Shown here one piece after another: positions 8,114-16,583 of a stretch of DNA of 27,191 nt; within the stretch, counting starts at the first letter, position 1, and the number at the start of each line of letters is the position of its first letter. The DNA lies in NCBI GenBank assembly GCA_050942995.1, contig JBMNOI010000046.1:1-27191 (forward strand), read 5' to 3'. The notes under the pieces were generated by a model. It was given only the letters and a program-made list of their open reading frames with translations, searched no databases and had not been told where the DNA came from. The translations under genes were made by a program, and so were the position numbers. The DNA comes from JBMNOI01 sp050942995. GTDB lineage: Bacteria > Chloroflexota > Anaerolineae > UBA1429.

Positions 8114-8393
8114 GCCATCCACATTCAGGCACACCTCGGGCGATGGGCCAGGGCCGAAAGGGCTCACGGCCGAATGCCCGAATCGTAAAAGGTTCACCCG
8201 TTCACCGGAGAGATTGCGCCGGACGCAGACCTCTGGCGGCGGGTGAACTGTTGAACGGCCGCCAGATCGTCCACATCGAGCGGCAGGAGAGCCGCCGGCC
8301 CGAATAAGTGATCCTTTCGCCGCCTCTGTCGTCGTCTCTGCACGCTGTGCCGGAGGATACGGGCATCCATCGCCCGTGCGACAAGCTCACGTC
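8114..8393. other. Non-coding gap upstream of araB
   Basis: This is the rest of the 416-base gap between galE and araB. Short open frames cross it on both strands, but none has a ribosome binding site or family likeness. A perfect 9-base inverted repeat, GTTCACCCG (8192-8200) and CGGGTGAAC (8240-8248), lies about 150 bases upstream of the araB promoter. It could be a regulator site. Nothing else can be supported. Confidence 0.4.
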
Positions 8394-8422
8394 TTGACGT
8401 TCCCTGCCGGGGATGTTATAGT
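8394..8422 (+). promoter_or_regulatory. Strong sigma70-type promoter for araB
   Basis: TTGACG (8394-8399), 17 bases, then TATAGT (8417-8422) preceded by a TG extension at 8414-8415. It is among the best promoter matches in the window. The predicted start near 8429 leaves a leader of about 50 bases with GAGGAGGA (8465-8472) placed seven bases before the ATG. An arabinose-responsive operator would be expected nearby, but I cannot identify one. Confidence 0.8.
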
Positions 8423-8479
8423 GCCGACAATCCCGGCAGTGTAGCCCCTGCAACACCAATCATCGAGGAGGATTGGCCA

Positions 8480-10159
8480 ATGAGCGGAACCAAGTACTCC
8501 ATCGGCATCGACTTTGGTACAGAATCAGCCCGCGCTCTGCTGGTCGATCTGCGCGATGGGCGCGAGATCGCCACGGCGGTATATCAGTATTCCGACGGCG
8601 TCATCGACGAGTATATCCCGGGCACCCGGATCGAACTCGAACCCGATACGGCGTTACAGAACCCCATGGACTATGTGCGGGCCGTGAAGGACACCATCCC
8701 CCGAATCATGGCCGAGAGCGGCGTATCGCCCGATGACGTTATCGGCATCGGTATCGATTTCACCGCCTGCACCATGTTGCCCGTCAAGGCCGACGGCACG
8801 CCGCTGTGTGAGCTGCCCGAGCTGCGCAATAACCCGCACTCATGGGTCAAGCTCTGGAAGCATCATGCCGCCCAACCGGAAGCTAACCGGGTGAACGAGG
8901 TGGCCGAGGAGCGCGGTGAGCCCTGGCTCGCCCGCTATGGCGGCAAGATCTCGTCCGAATGGTTCTTCCCCAAGTCGTTACAGATCCTCAACGATTCGCC
9001 GGATATCTATGATGCCGCCGACCGCCTCATCGAGGCGGCAGATTGGATCGTGTGGCAGCTTACCGGCGTCGAAACGCGCAACATGTGCACCGCCGGCTAC
9101 AAGGCGATCTGGAGCCAGCGCGACGGATTCCCCAGCCCGGATTATTTCGCCGCCCTGCATCCGCGCATGCGGAACATCGTACAGGAAAAGATGTCCACCC
9201 GCCTGTGGAACCTGGGCGACCGCGCCGGCGGGTTGACGCCCGAGATGGCGGCGGCCACCGGTCTGCGCCCCGGCACCGCCGTAGCCGTGGCCAATGTGGA
9301 CGCCCACGTATCCGTGCCCGCCGCAACGGTGGTCGAGGTCGGCCGCATGGTGGCCATTATGGGCACATCCACCTGCCACATGGTGCTGGGAGACGAGCAA
9401 CATATCGTGCCCGGCATGTGCGGCGTGGTCGAAGGGGGCATCCTGCCCGGCCTGTTCGGTTACGAGGCGGGGCAATCGTGCGTGGGCGATCATTTTGCCT
9501 GGTTTGTAGAGAACTGTGTGCCGGCGCCGTACCACGAGGCCGCACGGCAACAGGGCATGAACCTCTACCAGTACCTGGAGCGTGAGGCGAGCAAGCAGCG
9601 TCCCGGCGAATCGGGTCTGGTGGCCCTGGACTGGTGGAACGGCAACCGCTCGGTGCTGGTGGATGTGGATCTGACCGGTCTGCTCATCGGCGCCACACTG
9701 GCTACCCGCCCCGAGGAGATCTATCGCGCTCTGATCGAAGCCACCGCCTACGGCACGCGGGTCATTATCGAGGCCTTTGAAGAGAGCGGCGTGGCCATCC
9801 ACGAGATCGTGGCGGCCGGCGGCCTGCCCGAACGCAGCCCGCTCATCATGCAGATCTATGCCGACGTCACCGGGCGCGAGTTCAAAGTGGTCGATACCGC
9901 ACAGGCCGGCGCGCTGGGGTCGGCCATGCACGGCGCCGTCGCCGCCGGATCGGCTGCGGGCGGCTATGACAATATCCGCGAGGCCGCGGCGCGCATGGCC
10001 CGCCTCAAAGATACGTCGTACACACCCATTCCGGAGAACCAGCGCGTGTACGACCGGCTCTATGCCGAATACGTCACCCTGCACGATTACTTTGGACGCG
10101 GCGCCAACGACGTCATGAAGCGACTCAAGGCGATCAGGGCCGAGGCGCGAGCCCGCTAA
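8480..10159 (+). CDS. araB: Ribulokinase (FGGY carbohydrate kinase)
   Basis: AraB phosphorylates L-ribulose to L-ribulose 5-phosphate in L-arabinose use. The 559 residues match the usual ribulokinase length of about 560. The N-terminal phosphate-binding strand is IGIDFGTESARALLVDL. DFTACTMLPV, WKHHAAQ, GGKISSEWFFPKSLQIL and CTAGYKAIW are typical of ribulokinases. The C-terminal ATP-domain signature AAGGLPERSPLIMQIYADV starts near residue 450. An excellent ribosome binding site and promoter define the start. No araA, araD or sugar transporter lies next to it here, so it stands as a single-gene unit between its promoter and the terminator at 10189. A related pentulose kinase activity cannot be excluded, but AraB is the best match. 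Confidence 0.92.
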   Translation: MSGTKYSIGIDFGTESARALLVDLRDGREIATAVYQYSDGVIDEYIPGTRIELEPDTALQNPMDYVRAVKDTIPRIMAESGVSPDDVIGIGIDFTACTMLPVKADGTPLCELPELRNNPHSWVKLWKHHAAQPEANRVNEVAEERGEPWLARYGGKISSEWFFPKSLQILNDSPDIYDAADRLIEAADWIVWQLTGVETRNMCTAGYKAIWSQRDGFPSPDYFAALHPRMRNIVQEKMSTRLWNLGDRAGGLTPEMAAATGLRPGTAVAVANVDAHVSVPAATVVEVGRMVAIMGTSTCHMVLGDEQHIVPGMCGVVEGGILPGLFGYEAGQSCVGDHFAWFVENCVPAPYHEAARQQGMNLYQYLEREASKQRPGESGLVALDWWNGNRSVLVDVDLTGLLIGATLATRPEEIYRALIEATAYGTRVIIEAFEESGVAIHEIVAAGGLPERSPLIMQIYADVTGREFKVVDTAQAGALGSAMHGAVAAGSAAGGYDNIREAAARMARLKDTSYTPIPENQRVYDRLYAEYVTLHDYFGRGANDVMKRLKAIRAEARAR

Positions 10160-10188
10160 AGATTCTTCCTGTCTGCAGAAAGTTCAGA

Positions 10189-10230
10189 AGCGACGCCATC
10201 CCGGTGATCCGAGATGGCGTCGCTTTTTTT
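10189..10230 (+). terminator. Intrinsic terminator of araB
   Basis: AGCGACGCCATC (10189-10200) pairs perfectly over 12 bases with GATGGCGTCGCT (10213-10224). The loop can form a further CGG/CCG helix. The stem runs into a stretch of seven T (10224-10230). It ends five bases before the stop codon of priA, which is transcribed towards it. The opposite strand lacks a good U-tract. Confidence 0.93.
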
Positions 10231-10234
10231 CGGC

Positions 10235-12910
10235 TCACAGCAGCGATACGGGGTCCACATCCACCGACCAGCCCAGAGGCAGGCGTTCGTCGCGCAGCAG
10301 GGCGTGAGGGTCATCGCCGCGCACCAGGATGTGCCAGCGCGCCTTGCCCCGGGTACGGGCGAAAAAGGCCGGCGCCGGGCCGATGAGGTTCACGTTCGCC
10401 AGACCCAGGCGGGCGATCTTGAGGGTAAGGGCGCGGTGCATGCGCGTCGCCTCCTGCTGCGCCCTGGCGGCGTTGGGATGGCGGTAAATCAGCCGGATGA
10501 TCCGGCTGAGAGGTGGGTACCAGTGCTCGCGGCGAAAGGCGATCTCGTGCTCGTAGAATGACTCGTAATCGTGCTGTGCGGCGGCCTGAACGGCCGGATG
10601 CTGGGGAGTGTAGGTCTGCACCACCACCTTGCCGCCCAGCACACTGCGGCCGGCGCGACCGGCCACCTGGGTGAGGAGTTGGAAGGTGCGCTCATCGGCA
10701 TACAGGTCGGGCAGATTGAGCCCTGTATCGGCGGTGATAACGCCGACCAGCGTCACCCGAGGCAGATCCAGCCCCTTGGCGATCATCTGCGTGCCCACCA
10801 TAATATCGGCCTCGCCATGAATAAAGCGATCCAGCAGCTCCTCATGAGAGGTCTTGCCGCCGGTGGTATCCAGATCCCAGCGCACCACCCGCGCCGCCGG
10901 ATAGGCCTCGCGCACCAGTTCCTCTACCCTCTGAGTGCCGATGCCGAAATGACGAATGCGGCTGCTCCAGCAATTGGGACATTGGGTCGGCAAAAAGGTG
11001 GTATAGTTGCAGTGGTGGCAGACCAGGTTGTTTGCCGATGAATGATAGGTGAGGGGCACATCACAGCGCGGGCACTTGAGCACATGGCCGCAATCGCGGC
11101 ACATGACAAAGGTGGCCGCACCCCGTCGGTTGAGAAAGAGGATGACCTGCTCTCCGGCGCCCAGAGCCGCGTCCATGGCGCTCTTGAGGGCGGCGCTGAA
11201 TATGCTGGTGTTGCCGGCGCGTAGTTCGGCGCGCATATCGACCACCTCCACCGGCGGCAGGTCGGTGTGCAACGCATCGTCACCGTTCTCGCTTTCCGCC
11301 TGATAGCGCGTCTGCCCACGCCCCAGCGCGGCGGCCTGTTGCTCCACGGCGGTGCGATGGCCCATAATGCGCCGCGGCATACTCAGCCGGATGTATTCTC
11401 CTCGCTCGGCGCGATAGGCCGACTCGAGCGAAGGGGTGGCGCTGCCCAGAATACAGGTGGCGCCTCTGATGCGACAAAGCTGCAGGGCCACCTCACGGGC
11501 ATGGTAGCGTGGCGCGCGCGCTTGCTTGTACGAGGGCTCGTGCTCCTCGTCCAGCACCACCAGGCCCAGATCGCGCACCGGCGCAAAGATGGCCGAACGC
11601 GAGCCCACCACCAGGCACAGTTCGCCGGCGCGAATGCGTCGCCACTGGTCGTAGCGTTCGCCGGGAGAGAGGCGGCTGTGCATCACCGCCAGAGTCGTGG
11701 GGAAACGGGCGCCGAAACGCCGTATCGTCTGCGGGGTCAGGGCGATCTCGGGCACCAGAACGATGGCCCCCTGCCCCCGCGCCAGCACATGCTGTACGGC
11801 GCGCAAATAGATCTCGGTTTTGCCGCTGCCGGTCACTCCCTGCAGAAGCAACGGCCGGCCATTGGGCCGTTCCAGATCGGCGGCCACCTGTTCCCACACG
11901 ATATCCTGATCGGCGGTGAGTCGAGGGGGAACCACCGGCACAAATTCGCGCCCCTCCAGCGGATCGCGCCATACCTGACGCTGCGCCGTCTCCAGCAACC
12001 CCTTTTCGACCAGAGCATGAATCACCGCCATAGTGACATCGGCCCGGCGCGTCACCGTGGAAGCAAGGATCCACTCATCGCCCTCGGCCTGTTGCGCCTG
12101 CAGAAACTCGATCGCCGCCCGCTGCTTCGGCGCCCGGCGAGGAGGGATGTCGTCCTCGCTCAGATCGGAGCGCAGACGCACCACCGTCTCCATACGGGGC
12201 TTGACCTGCGGCGCCGATACGCGGATACGGCGCGCCACCAGGCCGAGAGAGAGCAGTTGATCCACCACACCGGCCCGACTCTTGACCCCGCCCCGCCGGG
12301 CGATCTCGGACAGCGTAAGCGGCCCCTCCCGGCGCAACGTCTCCAGTACCTCGCGTTGGGTGGGCGTGAGGTTTACCGGCTCACCCTCCGCCGCCGGGGG
12401 GATCTCGTCATCCGACACGGCGACGAACACGTTCTCGGCCTTTTGACTCACACCCGGCGGAATCATGCTCTGGATGACCCAGGGCATGGGCGCCAGATAA
12501 TACTCGCTCATCCAGCGGGCCAGCTCCAGATGCGCCAAAGAGAGCACCGGTTCGGGATCGGCGATCTGGTCGATATCGCGCATCGCCGCTTCATCCACCG
12601 GCGTGGATTCGTCAAATCCGGCCACCACACCCTGCAGATAGCGTCCCCCAAAGGGCACCCACACCAGATGCCCCACTCGTAGCATATGGCGCATGGCCTC
12701 GGATACGCGATAGTGGAACATGCGGGTGAGAATATCCTCGTCCTCTTCATCGCCCGGCAGCTCATCACCACGCGGCGTCGTCACGCGACGGTTCAGCGTC
12801 GTATCCACCACCACCAGGGCGTAGGGAGGCGTACGACATGCATCTGGGGCCGACGATGTGTCCGTCATATCGCCCGTGTCATCCGCCCGATCGATCGTCT
12901 CGGCCATCAT
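10235..12910 (-). CDS. priA: Primosomal protein N' (replication restart helicase PriA)
   Basis: PriA recognises stalled forks and reloads the replicative helicase. In the 891-residue product the N-terminal DNA-binding part (YALVVVDTTLNRRV, VPFGGRYLQGVV) is followed by winged-helix segments at about 185-320. The helicase core has Walker A GVTGSGKT (358-365, Lys364), DEEH (454-457) and motif III GSATPS. Eight zinc-binding cysteines lie at 604, 607, 613, 616, 631, 634, 644 and 647. The second RecA-like domain contains GTQMIAKGLDLP and QVAGRAGR. The protein is longer than the common 730-830 residues because of an acidic insert near 45-60 and another at about 515-550. The ATG (12910) overlaps the ferredoxin stop codon as ATGA. 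ATG 12907 is an alternative start. It is last in the long minus-strand gene run. Confidence 0.96.
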   Translation of the reverse strand: MMAETIDRADDTGDMTDTSSAPDACRTPPYALVVVDTTLNRRVTTPRGDELPGDEEDEDILTRMFHYRVSEAMRHMLRVGHLVWVPFGGRYLQGVVAGFDESTPVDEAAMRDIDQIADPEPVLSLAHLELARWMSEYYLAPMPWVIQSMIPPGVSQKAENVFVAVSDDEIPPAAEGEPVNLTPTQREVLETLRREGPLTLSEIARRGGVKSRAGVVDQLLSLGLVARRIRVSAPQVKPRMETVVRLRSDLSEDDIPPRRAPKQRAAIEFLQAQQAEGDEWILASTVTRRADVTMAVIHALVEKGLLETAQRQVWRDPLEGREFVPVVPPRLTADQDIVWEQVAADLERPNGRPLLLQGVTGSGKTEIYLRAVQHVLARGQGAIVLVPEIALTPQTIRRFGARFPTTLAVMHSRLSPGERYDQWRRIRAGELCLVVGSRSAIFAPVRDLGLVVLDEEHEPSYKQARAPRYHAREVALQLCRIRGATCILGSATPSLESAYRAERGEYIRLSMPRRIMGHRTAVEQQAAALGRGQTRYQAESENGDDALHTDLPPVEVVDMRAELRAGNTSIFSAALKSAMDAALGAGEQVILFLNRRGAATFVMCRDCGHVLKCPRCDVPLTYHSSANNLVCHHCNYTTFLPTQCPNCWSSRIRHFGIGTQRVEELVREAYPAARVVRWDLDTTGGKTSHEELLDRFIHGEADIMVGTQMIAKGLDLPRVTLVGVITADTGLNLPDLYADERTFQLLTQVAGRAGRSVLGGKVVVQTYTPQHPAVQAAAQHDYESFYEHEIAFRREHWYPPLSRIIRLIYRHPNAARAQQEATRMHRALTLKIARLGLANVNLIGPAPAFFARTRGKARWHILVRGDDPHALLRDERLPLGWSVDVDPVSLL

Positions 12911-13443
12911 GCGCTCTGCCCGTCTCTTCGCCAGTAAACCACCGCCGGGCCGATGCCGTGATGATCGAAAGAGTCATCGGCGATGCGCCCCGCAGGAGGG
13001 GTGCCGTCGAACGGGGTGTAATCCAGCGCCCGCATCGGACAGGCGCGCACGCAGGTGGGCTCCCAGCCGCGGGCCAGCTCATCGGCGCAGCCGTCGCATT
13101 TATCGGCCACCCCCTCGGGCAACATGGCGACGGCGCCAAAGGGGCAGGCATCGATGCAGGCGCCGCAGCCGATACAGACGGCGCGGTTCAGCGTCACCAG
13201 CCCATCGGCGCCCTTGACCAGTGCGCCCACCGGGCAGACGGCGGCACAGGTCGGAGCGGCGCAGTGAAAGCAATGCACCACGCGATAGCGAAGCGTCGGC
13301 GATGGATAACTCCCCGCCTCATCACGGTCTACCCATAGGCGATCGATATCGTCGGGCAGGTCGGCGCGATCCTTGCAGGCGATGCCGCATGTCTCGCAGC
13401 CGATGCAGAGCGAAGTGTCGATGAGGTATGTCGCCCGGCTCAT
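12907..13443 (-). CDS. Four-cluster [4Fe-4S] ferredoxin subunit (DmsB/NrfC-like)
   Basis: The 178-residue protein contains sixteen cysteines in four ferredoxin motifs: CIGCETCGIAC, CFHCAAPTCAAVCP, CIGCGACIDACP and CDGCADE...CVRACP. This is the pattern of the electron-transfer subunit of DMSO-reductase-type molybdoenzymes, which passes electrons between the catalytic subunit and a membrane or soluble partner. The ATG (13443-13441) overlaps the stop codon of the molybdopterin subunit in an ATGA, with AGGAGG seven bases upstream. The two subunits are thus translationally coupled. No membrane anchor (DmsC/NrfD) gene follows; priA does, again by an ATGA overlap. Confidence 0.93.
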   Translation of the reverse strand: MSRATYLIDTSLCIGCETCGIACKDRADLPDDIDRLWVDRDEAGSYPSPTLRYRVVHCFHCAAPTCAAVCPVGALVKGADGLVTLNRAVCIGCGACIDACPFGAVAMLPEGVADKCDGCADELARGWEPTCVRACPMRALDYTPFDGTPPAGRIADDSFDHHGIGPAVVYWRRDGQSA

Positions 13444-15551
13444 GCGTCTCGCCTCCTGATCTGAACTCGCGCCGAGTGGGTGCCCGGCCCGCCGGAAGGC
13501 GTCAGCCGATGGTCGGTAAGCACGTTGGCGCAGGCGCCCATATCCACACCGTCCTCACCGGGTTGATACCACGTCCCCTGATAGATGCAGACCACACCGG
13601 GCATGATCCGCTCGGTGACGTATGCAGGCAGCGCCACACGACCCCGCGAGTTACTCACCTCGATCATATCCCCCTGGGCGATGCCCCGCTCCCCGGCGTC
13701 GGCGGGGTTGATCCATACAGCGTGCGTCTCCAGTCGTTGCAGCCAGGGGTTGGCATGAAGACACGAGTTGGAGCGCAATCGGCTGTGTGGCGTAATGAGC
13801 TGCAGCGGATATTCGGCGGCATCGTCATCCTGGATGGGGATATAGGACGGAATGGGCGGCAGGCCACAGGCCTCGGCCGCCGGTGCAGTGATCTCGATGC
13901 GTCCCGAGGGAGTCTTGAGCGGATGCGCCTGCGGATCGGCGCGAAACTCGGCCAGAGCAACCCGAGGCTCGTCCTCGCCGCGCCATACGCCGTCGCGCTC
14001 CAGAGCATCGCGGAACGGGCTGCGCTCCATGATCTCGGCCACCCATTCGGCCTCGCTCTTGCCGCCGGTAAACGCCTCCGCCAGGCCAAAGCGCTCGGCC
14101 AGTCCGGCCAGCGCGCCATAGTCGGTGCGCGACTCGGCCATGGGCGGCAGAACCTGATGGTTGTAGAACAGGTGCAGGTCGTGCCCCCAGGATGTGACCA
14201 GATCGGGCCGCTCCAGATCGGTGCAAATGGGCAGCACGATATCGGCCCAGCGCGCCGTGGGAGTAAAGAATGGATCCTGCACCACCACAAAATCCAGCGA
14301 CTCGAGTGCGCGGGCGTTGGCCAGGGTGTTGGGGCTGCGGTTGATCAGATTGCTGGCGACGATATAAGCCATGCGCACCGGTGGATCCATCTCGCCGCCC
14401 AGAATCGCCGCCGCCCACGAGGTAGATGACAGATGCCGGGCGGGGCGATAGGGCCCCAGAGGCAGACTATCCACCGGTAAAACACCGTAACGGGTGCCCA
14501 GAGTGGCCAGGCCGCCGCCACGGATCCCCACATTCCCGCTCATACAGGCCAGGGTGATGACGGCTCGGGCGATCTGTTCGCCATAGTAGGTGCGCTGGGG
14601 TGCCCATCCGGCCAGCAACGCCGCCGGGCGATGGGTGGCATACTCTCTCGCCAGCCGAACGATGGTCTCGGCGGATACGCCGGTGATCTCTGCCGCCCAT
14701 GCGGGCGTTTTGGGCGTGGCGTCATCTTTACCCAACAGATAACGGCGATAGGCCTCATAGCCCACCGTATGGCTGTCGAGGAAATCCACATCGGCCAGCC
14801 CCTCGGTCTCGATCACATAGGCCATGGCGGCGGCCAGCGCGGCATCGGTGCCGGGACGAACGGGCACCCATTCGTCGGCCAGCACGCCGCTGTCGGTATA
14901 ACGCGGGTCGATGAGGACCACCCGCGCGCCCCGATCGCGGGCTTGAGCGATAAAGTGAGGAGTATTGGGCCCCATGTGGTTCTCGGCGGGGTTCATGCCC
15001 CAGAGCAGGATGAGGCGCGAATCGAGAAGCGCGGCCCGATCGCACCCCGAGATTACGTCGCCCAGCATCCAGAGGGCCGCCATACGAGCGCAGTAATTAC
15101 TCATCGAACCGGTCAGCTCGGTCACTTCTCCCCAGTAGGAGAAAAAGCGTGTCGAGGCATCACCGCCGCTGAACCCCCGCCCCGACATAGAGCCGGCACC
15201 TGAAGCGTGCAGAACGGCCCTGTCTCCGTAGCGGGCGCGCACATCGCGCAAGCGCTCGGCGATTTCGTCCAGCGCATCGTCCCAACTCGTGCGTTGAAAG
15301 TGATCCGATCCCCGTGGCCCCACGCGCCGCAGAGGATAGAGCACTCTCTCGGGCACCTCTTGCAGGCGACGGTGTGCCCGACCGCGCACACAGGGCACCA
15401 GACGGGGCATCTCGGCAGTATCCGGACGGCCCGGGGGCGTATCGATGCGCACCAGCCGGCCGTCACGCACCCAGGCCACCAGCTCGCAGCGCGACCCGCA
15501 ATCCAGGGTACAGGTGAACGGAATTCGTTCCATATCGTCGATATCGCTCAC
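13440..15551 (-). CDS. Molybdopterin-dependent oxidoreductase, DMSO reductase family catalytic subunit
   Basis: About 703 residues with the family architecture. An N-terminal [4Fe-4S] site (CTLDCGSRC, Cys14/18/22, then Cys54 in PCVRGRA) is followed by molybdopterin-binding segments such as WGMNPAENHMGPNT and VLIDPRYTDSGVLADEWVPVRPGTD. The C-terminal cofactor domain includes PLQLITPHSRLRSNS. Alignment by eye with DmsA places the Mo ligand in SNYCARM, suggesting Cys154 where DmsA has Ser; this is tentative. There is no twin-arginine signal, so the enzyme should be cytoplasmic, unlike DmsA. Substrate is unknown. I chose GTG 15551 because GAGGAG stands six bases upstream. ATG 15581 or 15578 would add up to ten residues. 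Confidence 0.9.
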   Translation of the reverse strand: MSDIDDMERIPFTCTLDCGSRCELVAWVRDGRLVRIDTPPGRPDTAEMPRLVPCVRGRAHRRLQEVPERVLYPLRRVGPRGSDHFQRTSWDDALDEIAERLRDVRARYGDRAVLHASGAGSMSGRGFSGGDASTRFFSYWGEVTELTGSMSNYCARMAALWMLGDVISGCDRAALLDSRLILLWGMNPAENHMGPNTPHFIAQARDRGARVVLIDPRYTDSGVLADEWVPVRPGTDAALAAAMAYVIETEGLADVDFLDSHTVGYEAYRRYLLGKDDATPKTPAWAAEITGVSAETIVRLAREYATHRPAALLAGWAPQRTYYGEQIARAVITLACMSGNVGIRGGGLATLGTRYGVLPVDSLPLGPYRPARHLSSTSWAAAILGGEMDPPVRMAYIVASNLINRSPNTLANARALESLDFVVVQDPFFTPTARWADIVLPICTDLERPDLVTSWGHDLHLFYNHQVLPPMAESRTDYGALAGLAERFGLAEAFTGGKSEAEWVAEIMERSPFRDALERDGVWRGEDEPRVALAEFRADPQAHPLKTPSGRIEITAPAAEACGLPPIPSYIPIQDDDAAEYPLQLITPHSRLRSNSCLHANPWLQRLETHAVWINPADAGERGIAQGDMIEVSNSRGRVALPAYVTERIMPGVVCIYQGTWYQPGEDGVDMGACANVLTDHRLTPSGGPGTHSARVQIRRRDA

Positions 15552-15649
15552 GCGCCCACTCCTCTGCGTCGGTTTCATCATTGCCTGCCCTACAAAACCG
15601 CAAGGTCTCCGGCCGGAGCATCCTTCAAAGGGGTCTATCTCCCGGGGGG

Positions 15650-15658
15650 ACTATACCA
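15650..15658 (-). promoter_or_regulatory. Possible extended -10 promoter for the Mo-oxidoreductase genes
   Basis: On the minus strand TGGTATAGT overlaps the stop codon of the MEMO gene. No -35 box is visible (GGGTTA at the right distance). The gap of about 100 bases to the next start is larger than other gaps in this gene run, so an internal promoter is plausible but weakly supported. Confidence 0.35.
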
Positions 15659-16514
15659 TCGCCACCGCGGCATAACCCACCATGTCCTCGGGAGGCCCCA
15701 TGGGCATCACATCATAGCTGGTCGTATGGTGCAACAATACGCCCTGCGTTGCGCCCAGCTCGGCCGCGCAGGCGATGGCCGCGGCAACAGCTCCGGCGCC
15801 GCAGGCGTTCTGATGCTCCCGAACCTCATCCAGCATCCGGTCGGCCTGCATCTCGATCAGCAGGTTCAGCAAACGGAGGTCATTCTGGCGCGTCCACTCG
15901 AGCGCCTGCCGCCCCACGCCCACCGGAGTAAACCGATAGCGCGGCCCGTAATGGGTCAGATCGCTGCTGGCGATGACGACGACCCGGCGCTCGAGAGATC
16001 GCGTGGCGCCGGCCAGCAACCGGCCCAGGCGAGAGGCCTCTCCAAAAGGCATCACAATAACGGGCAGGATCATGGCCTGAGGATAGATGTAACGTACAAA
16101 GGGCAGATGCACCTCGATGGAATGCTCCCCGGCGTGCATCTCGGGACGGTCGACGGCCAGCTCTCCGGCAGCCTCCAGCACCTCACGGGCCAACGCCTCA
16201 TCCACCGGCACATCGCCCAGCGGGGTACGCCATGCGCCCGATCCATAGAGGATCGCCCCACCCATCCCCCACTGGTGCGCCGCGCCCAACAACACCACCG
16301 TATCGGGGGCATCCTCATCGGCCAGCGTGGCATATAGTTGCGCCATGGTGGCACCCGAATAGGTCCAGCCGGCATGGGGCGCCAATCCACCGAACACCGG
16401 TCCCACCAGGCCGGCGGGATCGACAGCCTGCAGATAGACCTCGATCTCTCGCCGGCACGAGTCCTCCTCGGCCGGATAGAACATACCGGCCACATAAGGC
16501 ATTCGTGCGGACAT
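15651..16514 (-). CDS. MEMO1-family protein (AmmeMemoRadiSam system protein B)
   Basis: The 287-residue protein shows the conserved metal-site motifs of the MEMO family: PHAGW (His47), LGAAHQ (His80), SSDLTHYG (Asp185, His188) and NACGAG (Cys238). It also has EHSIEVHLPF. These correspond to the His, His and Cys metal ligands known for human MEMO1. Bacterial members are related to class III extradiol dioxygenases and often sit with AMMECR1 and a radical SAM gene, giving the AmmeMemoRadiSam name. Neither partner is in this window. The neighbours are a molybdoenzyme pair and a rhomboid gene. The frame is open to 16571, but ATG 16514 has AAGGAG seven bases upstream and begins MSARMPYVAGMFYP, the usual N-terminus. 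Biochemical function is unknown. Confidence 0.9.
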   Translation of the reverse strand: MSARMPYVAGMFYPAEEDSCRREIEVYLQAVDPAGLVGPVFGGLAPHAGWTYSGATMAQLYATLADEDAPDTVVLLGAAHQWGMGGAILYGSGAWRTPLGDVPVDEALAREVLEAAGELAVDRPEMHAGEHSIEVHLPFVRYIYPQAMILPVIVMPFGEASRLGRLLAGATRSLERRVVVIASSDLTHYGPRYRFTPVGVGRQALEWTRQNDLRLLNLLIEMQADRMLDEVREHQNACGAGAVAAAIACAAELGATQGVLLHHTTSYDVMPMGPPEDMVGYAAVAMV

Positions 16515-16583
16515 CCCAAATCTCCTTCCCTGAACCCAAACAGACCGACCGCGGGCACATCCGGGGATCACCCGTTTTCGGGA

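Noticed and set aside
8064..8459. Short open frames on both strands in the galE-araB gap.
   Set aside because: No ribosome binding site, no recognisable domain, and they cross the palindrome and the promoter.
11267..12682. A 471-codon open frame on the plus strand opposite priA, and similar long antisense frames opposite the Usp, araB and Mo-oxidoreductase genes.
   Set aside because: They lack ribosome binding sites and family motifs, are rich in Arg, His and Gln as expected for the reverse of GC-rich codons, and lie opposite clearly conserved genes.
15607..15618. CTCCGGCCGGAG palindrome between the MEMO and Mo-oxidoreductase genes.
   Set aside because: Only a 12-base palindrome without T-run; too short for a terminator and no second site to suggest an operator.
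16571..16582. CCCGTTTTCGGG just after the rhomboid stop codon.
   Set aside because: A 4-bp stem with no T-run on the minus strand; not a credible terminator.
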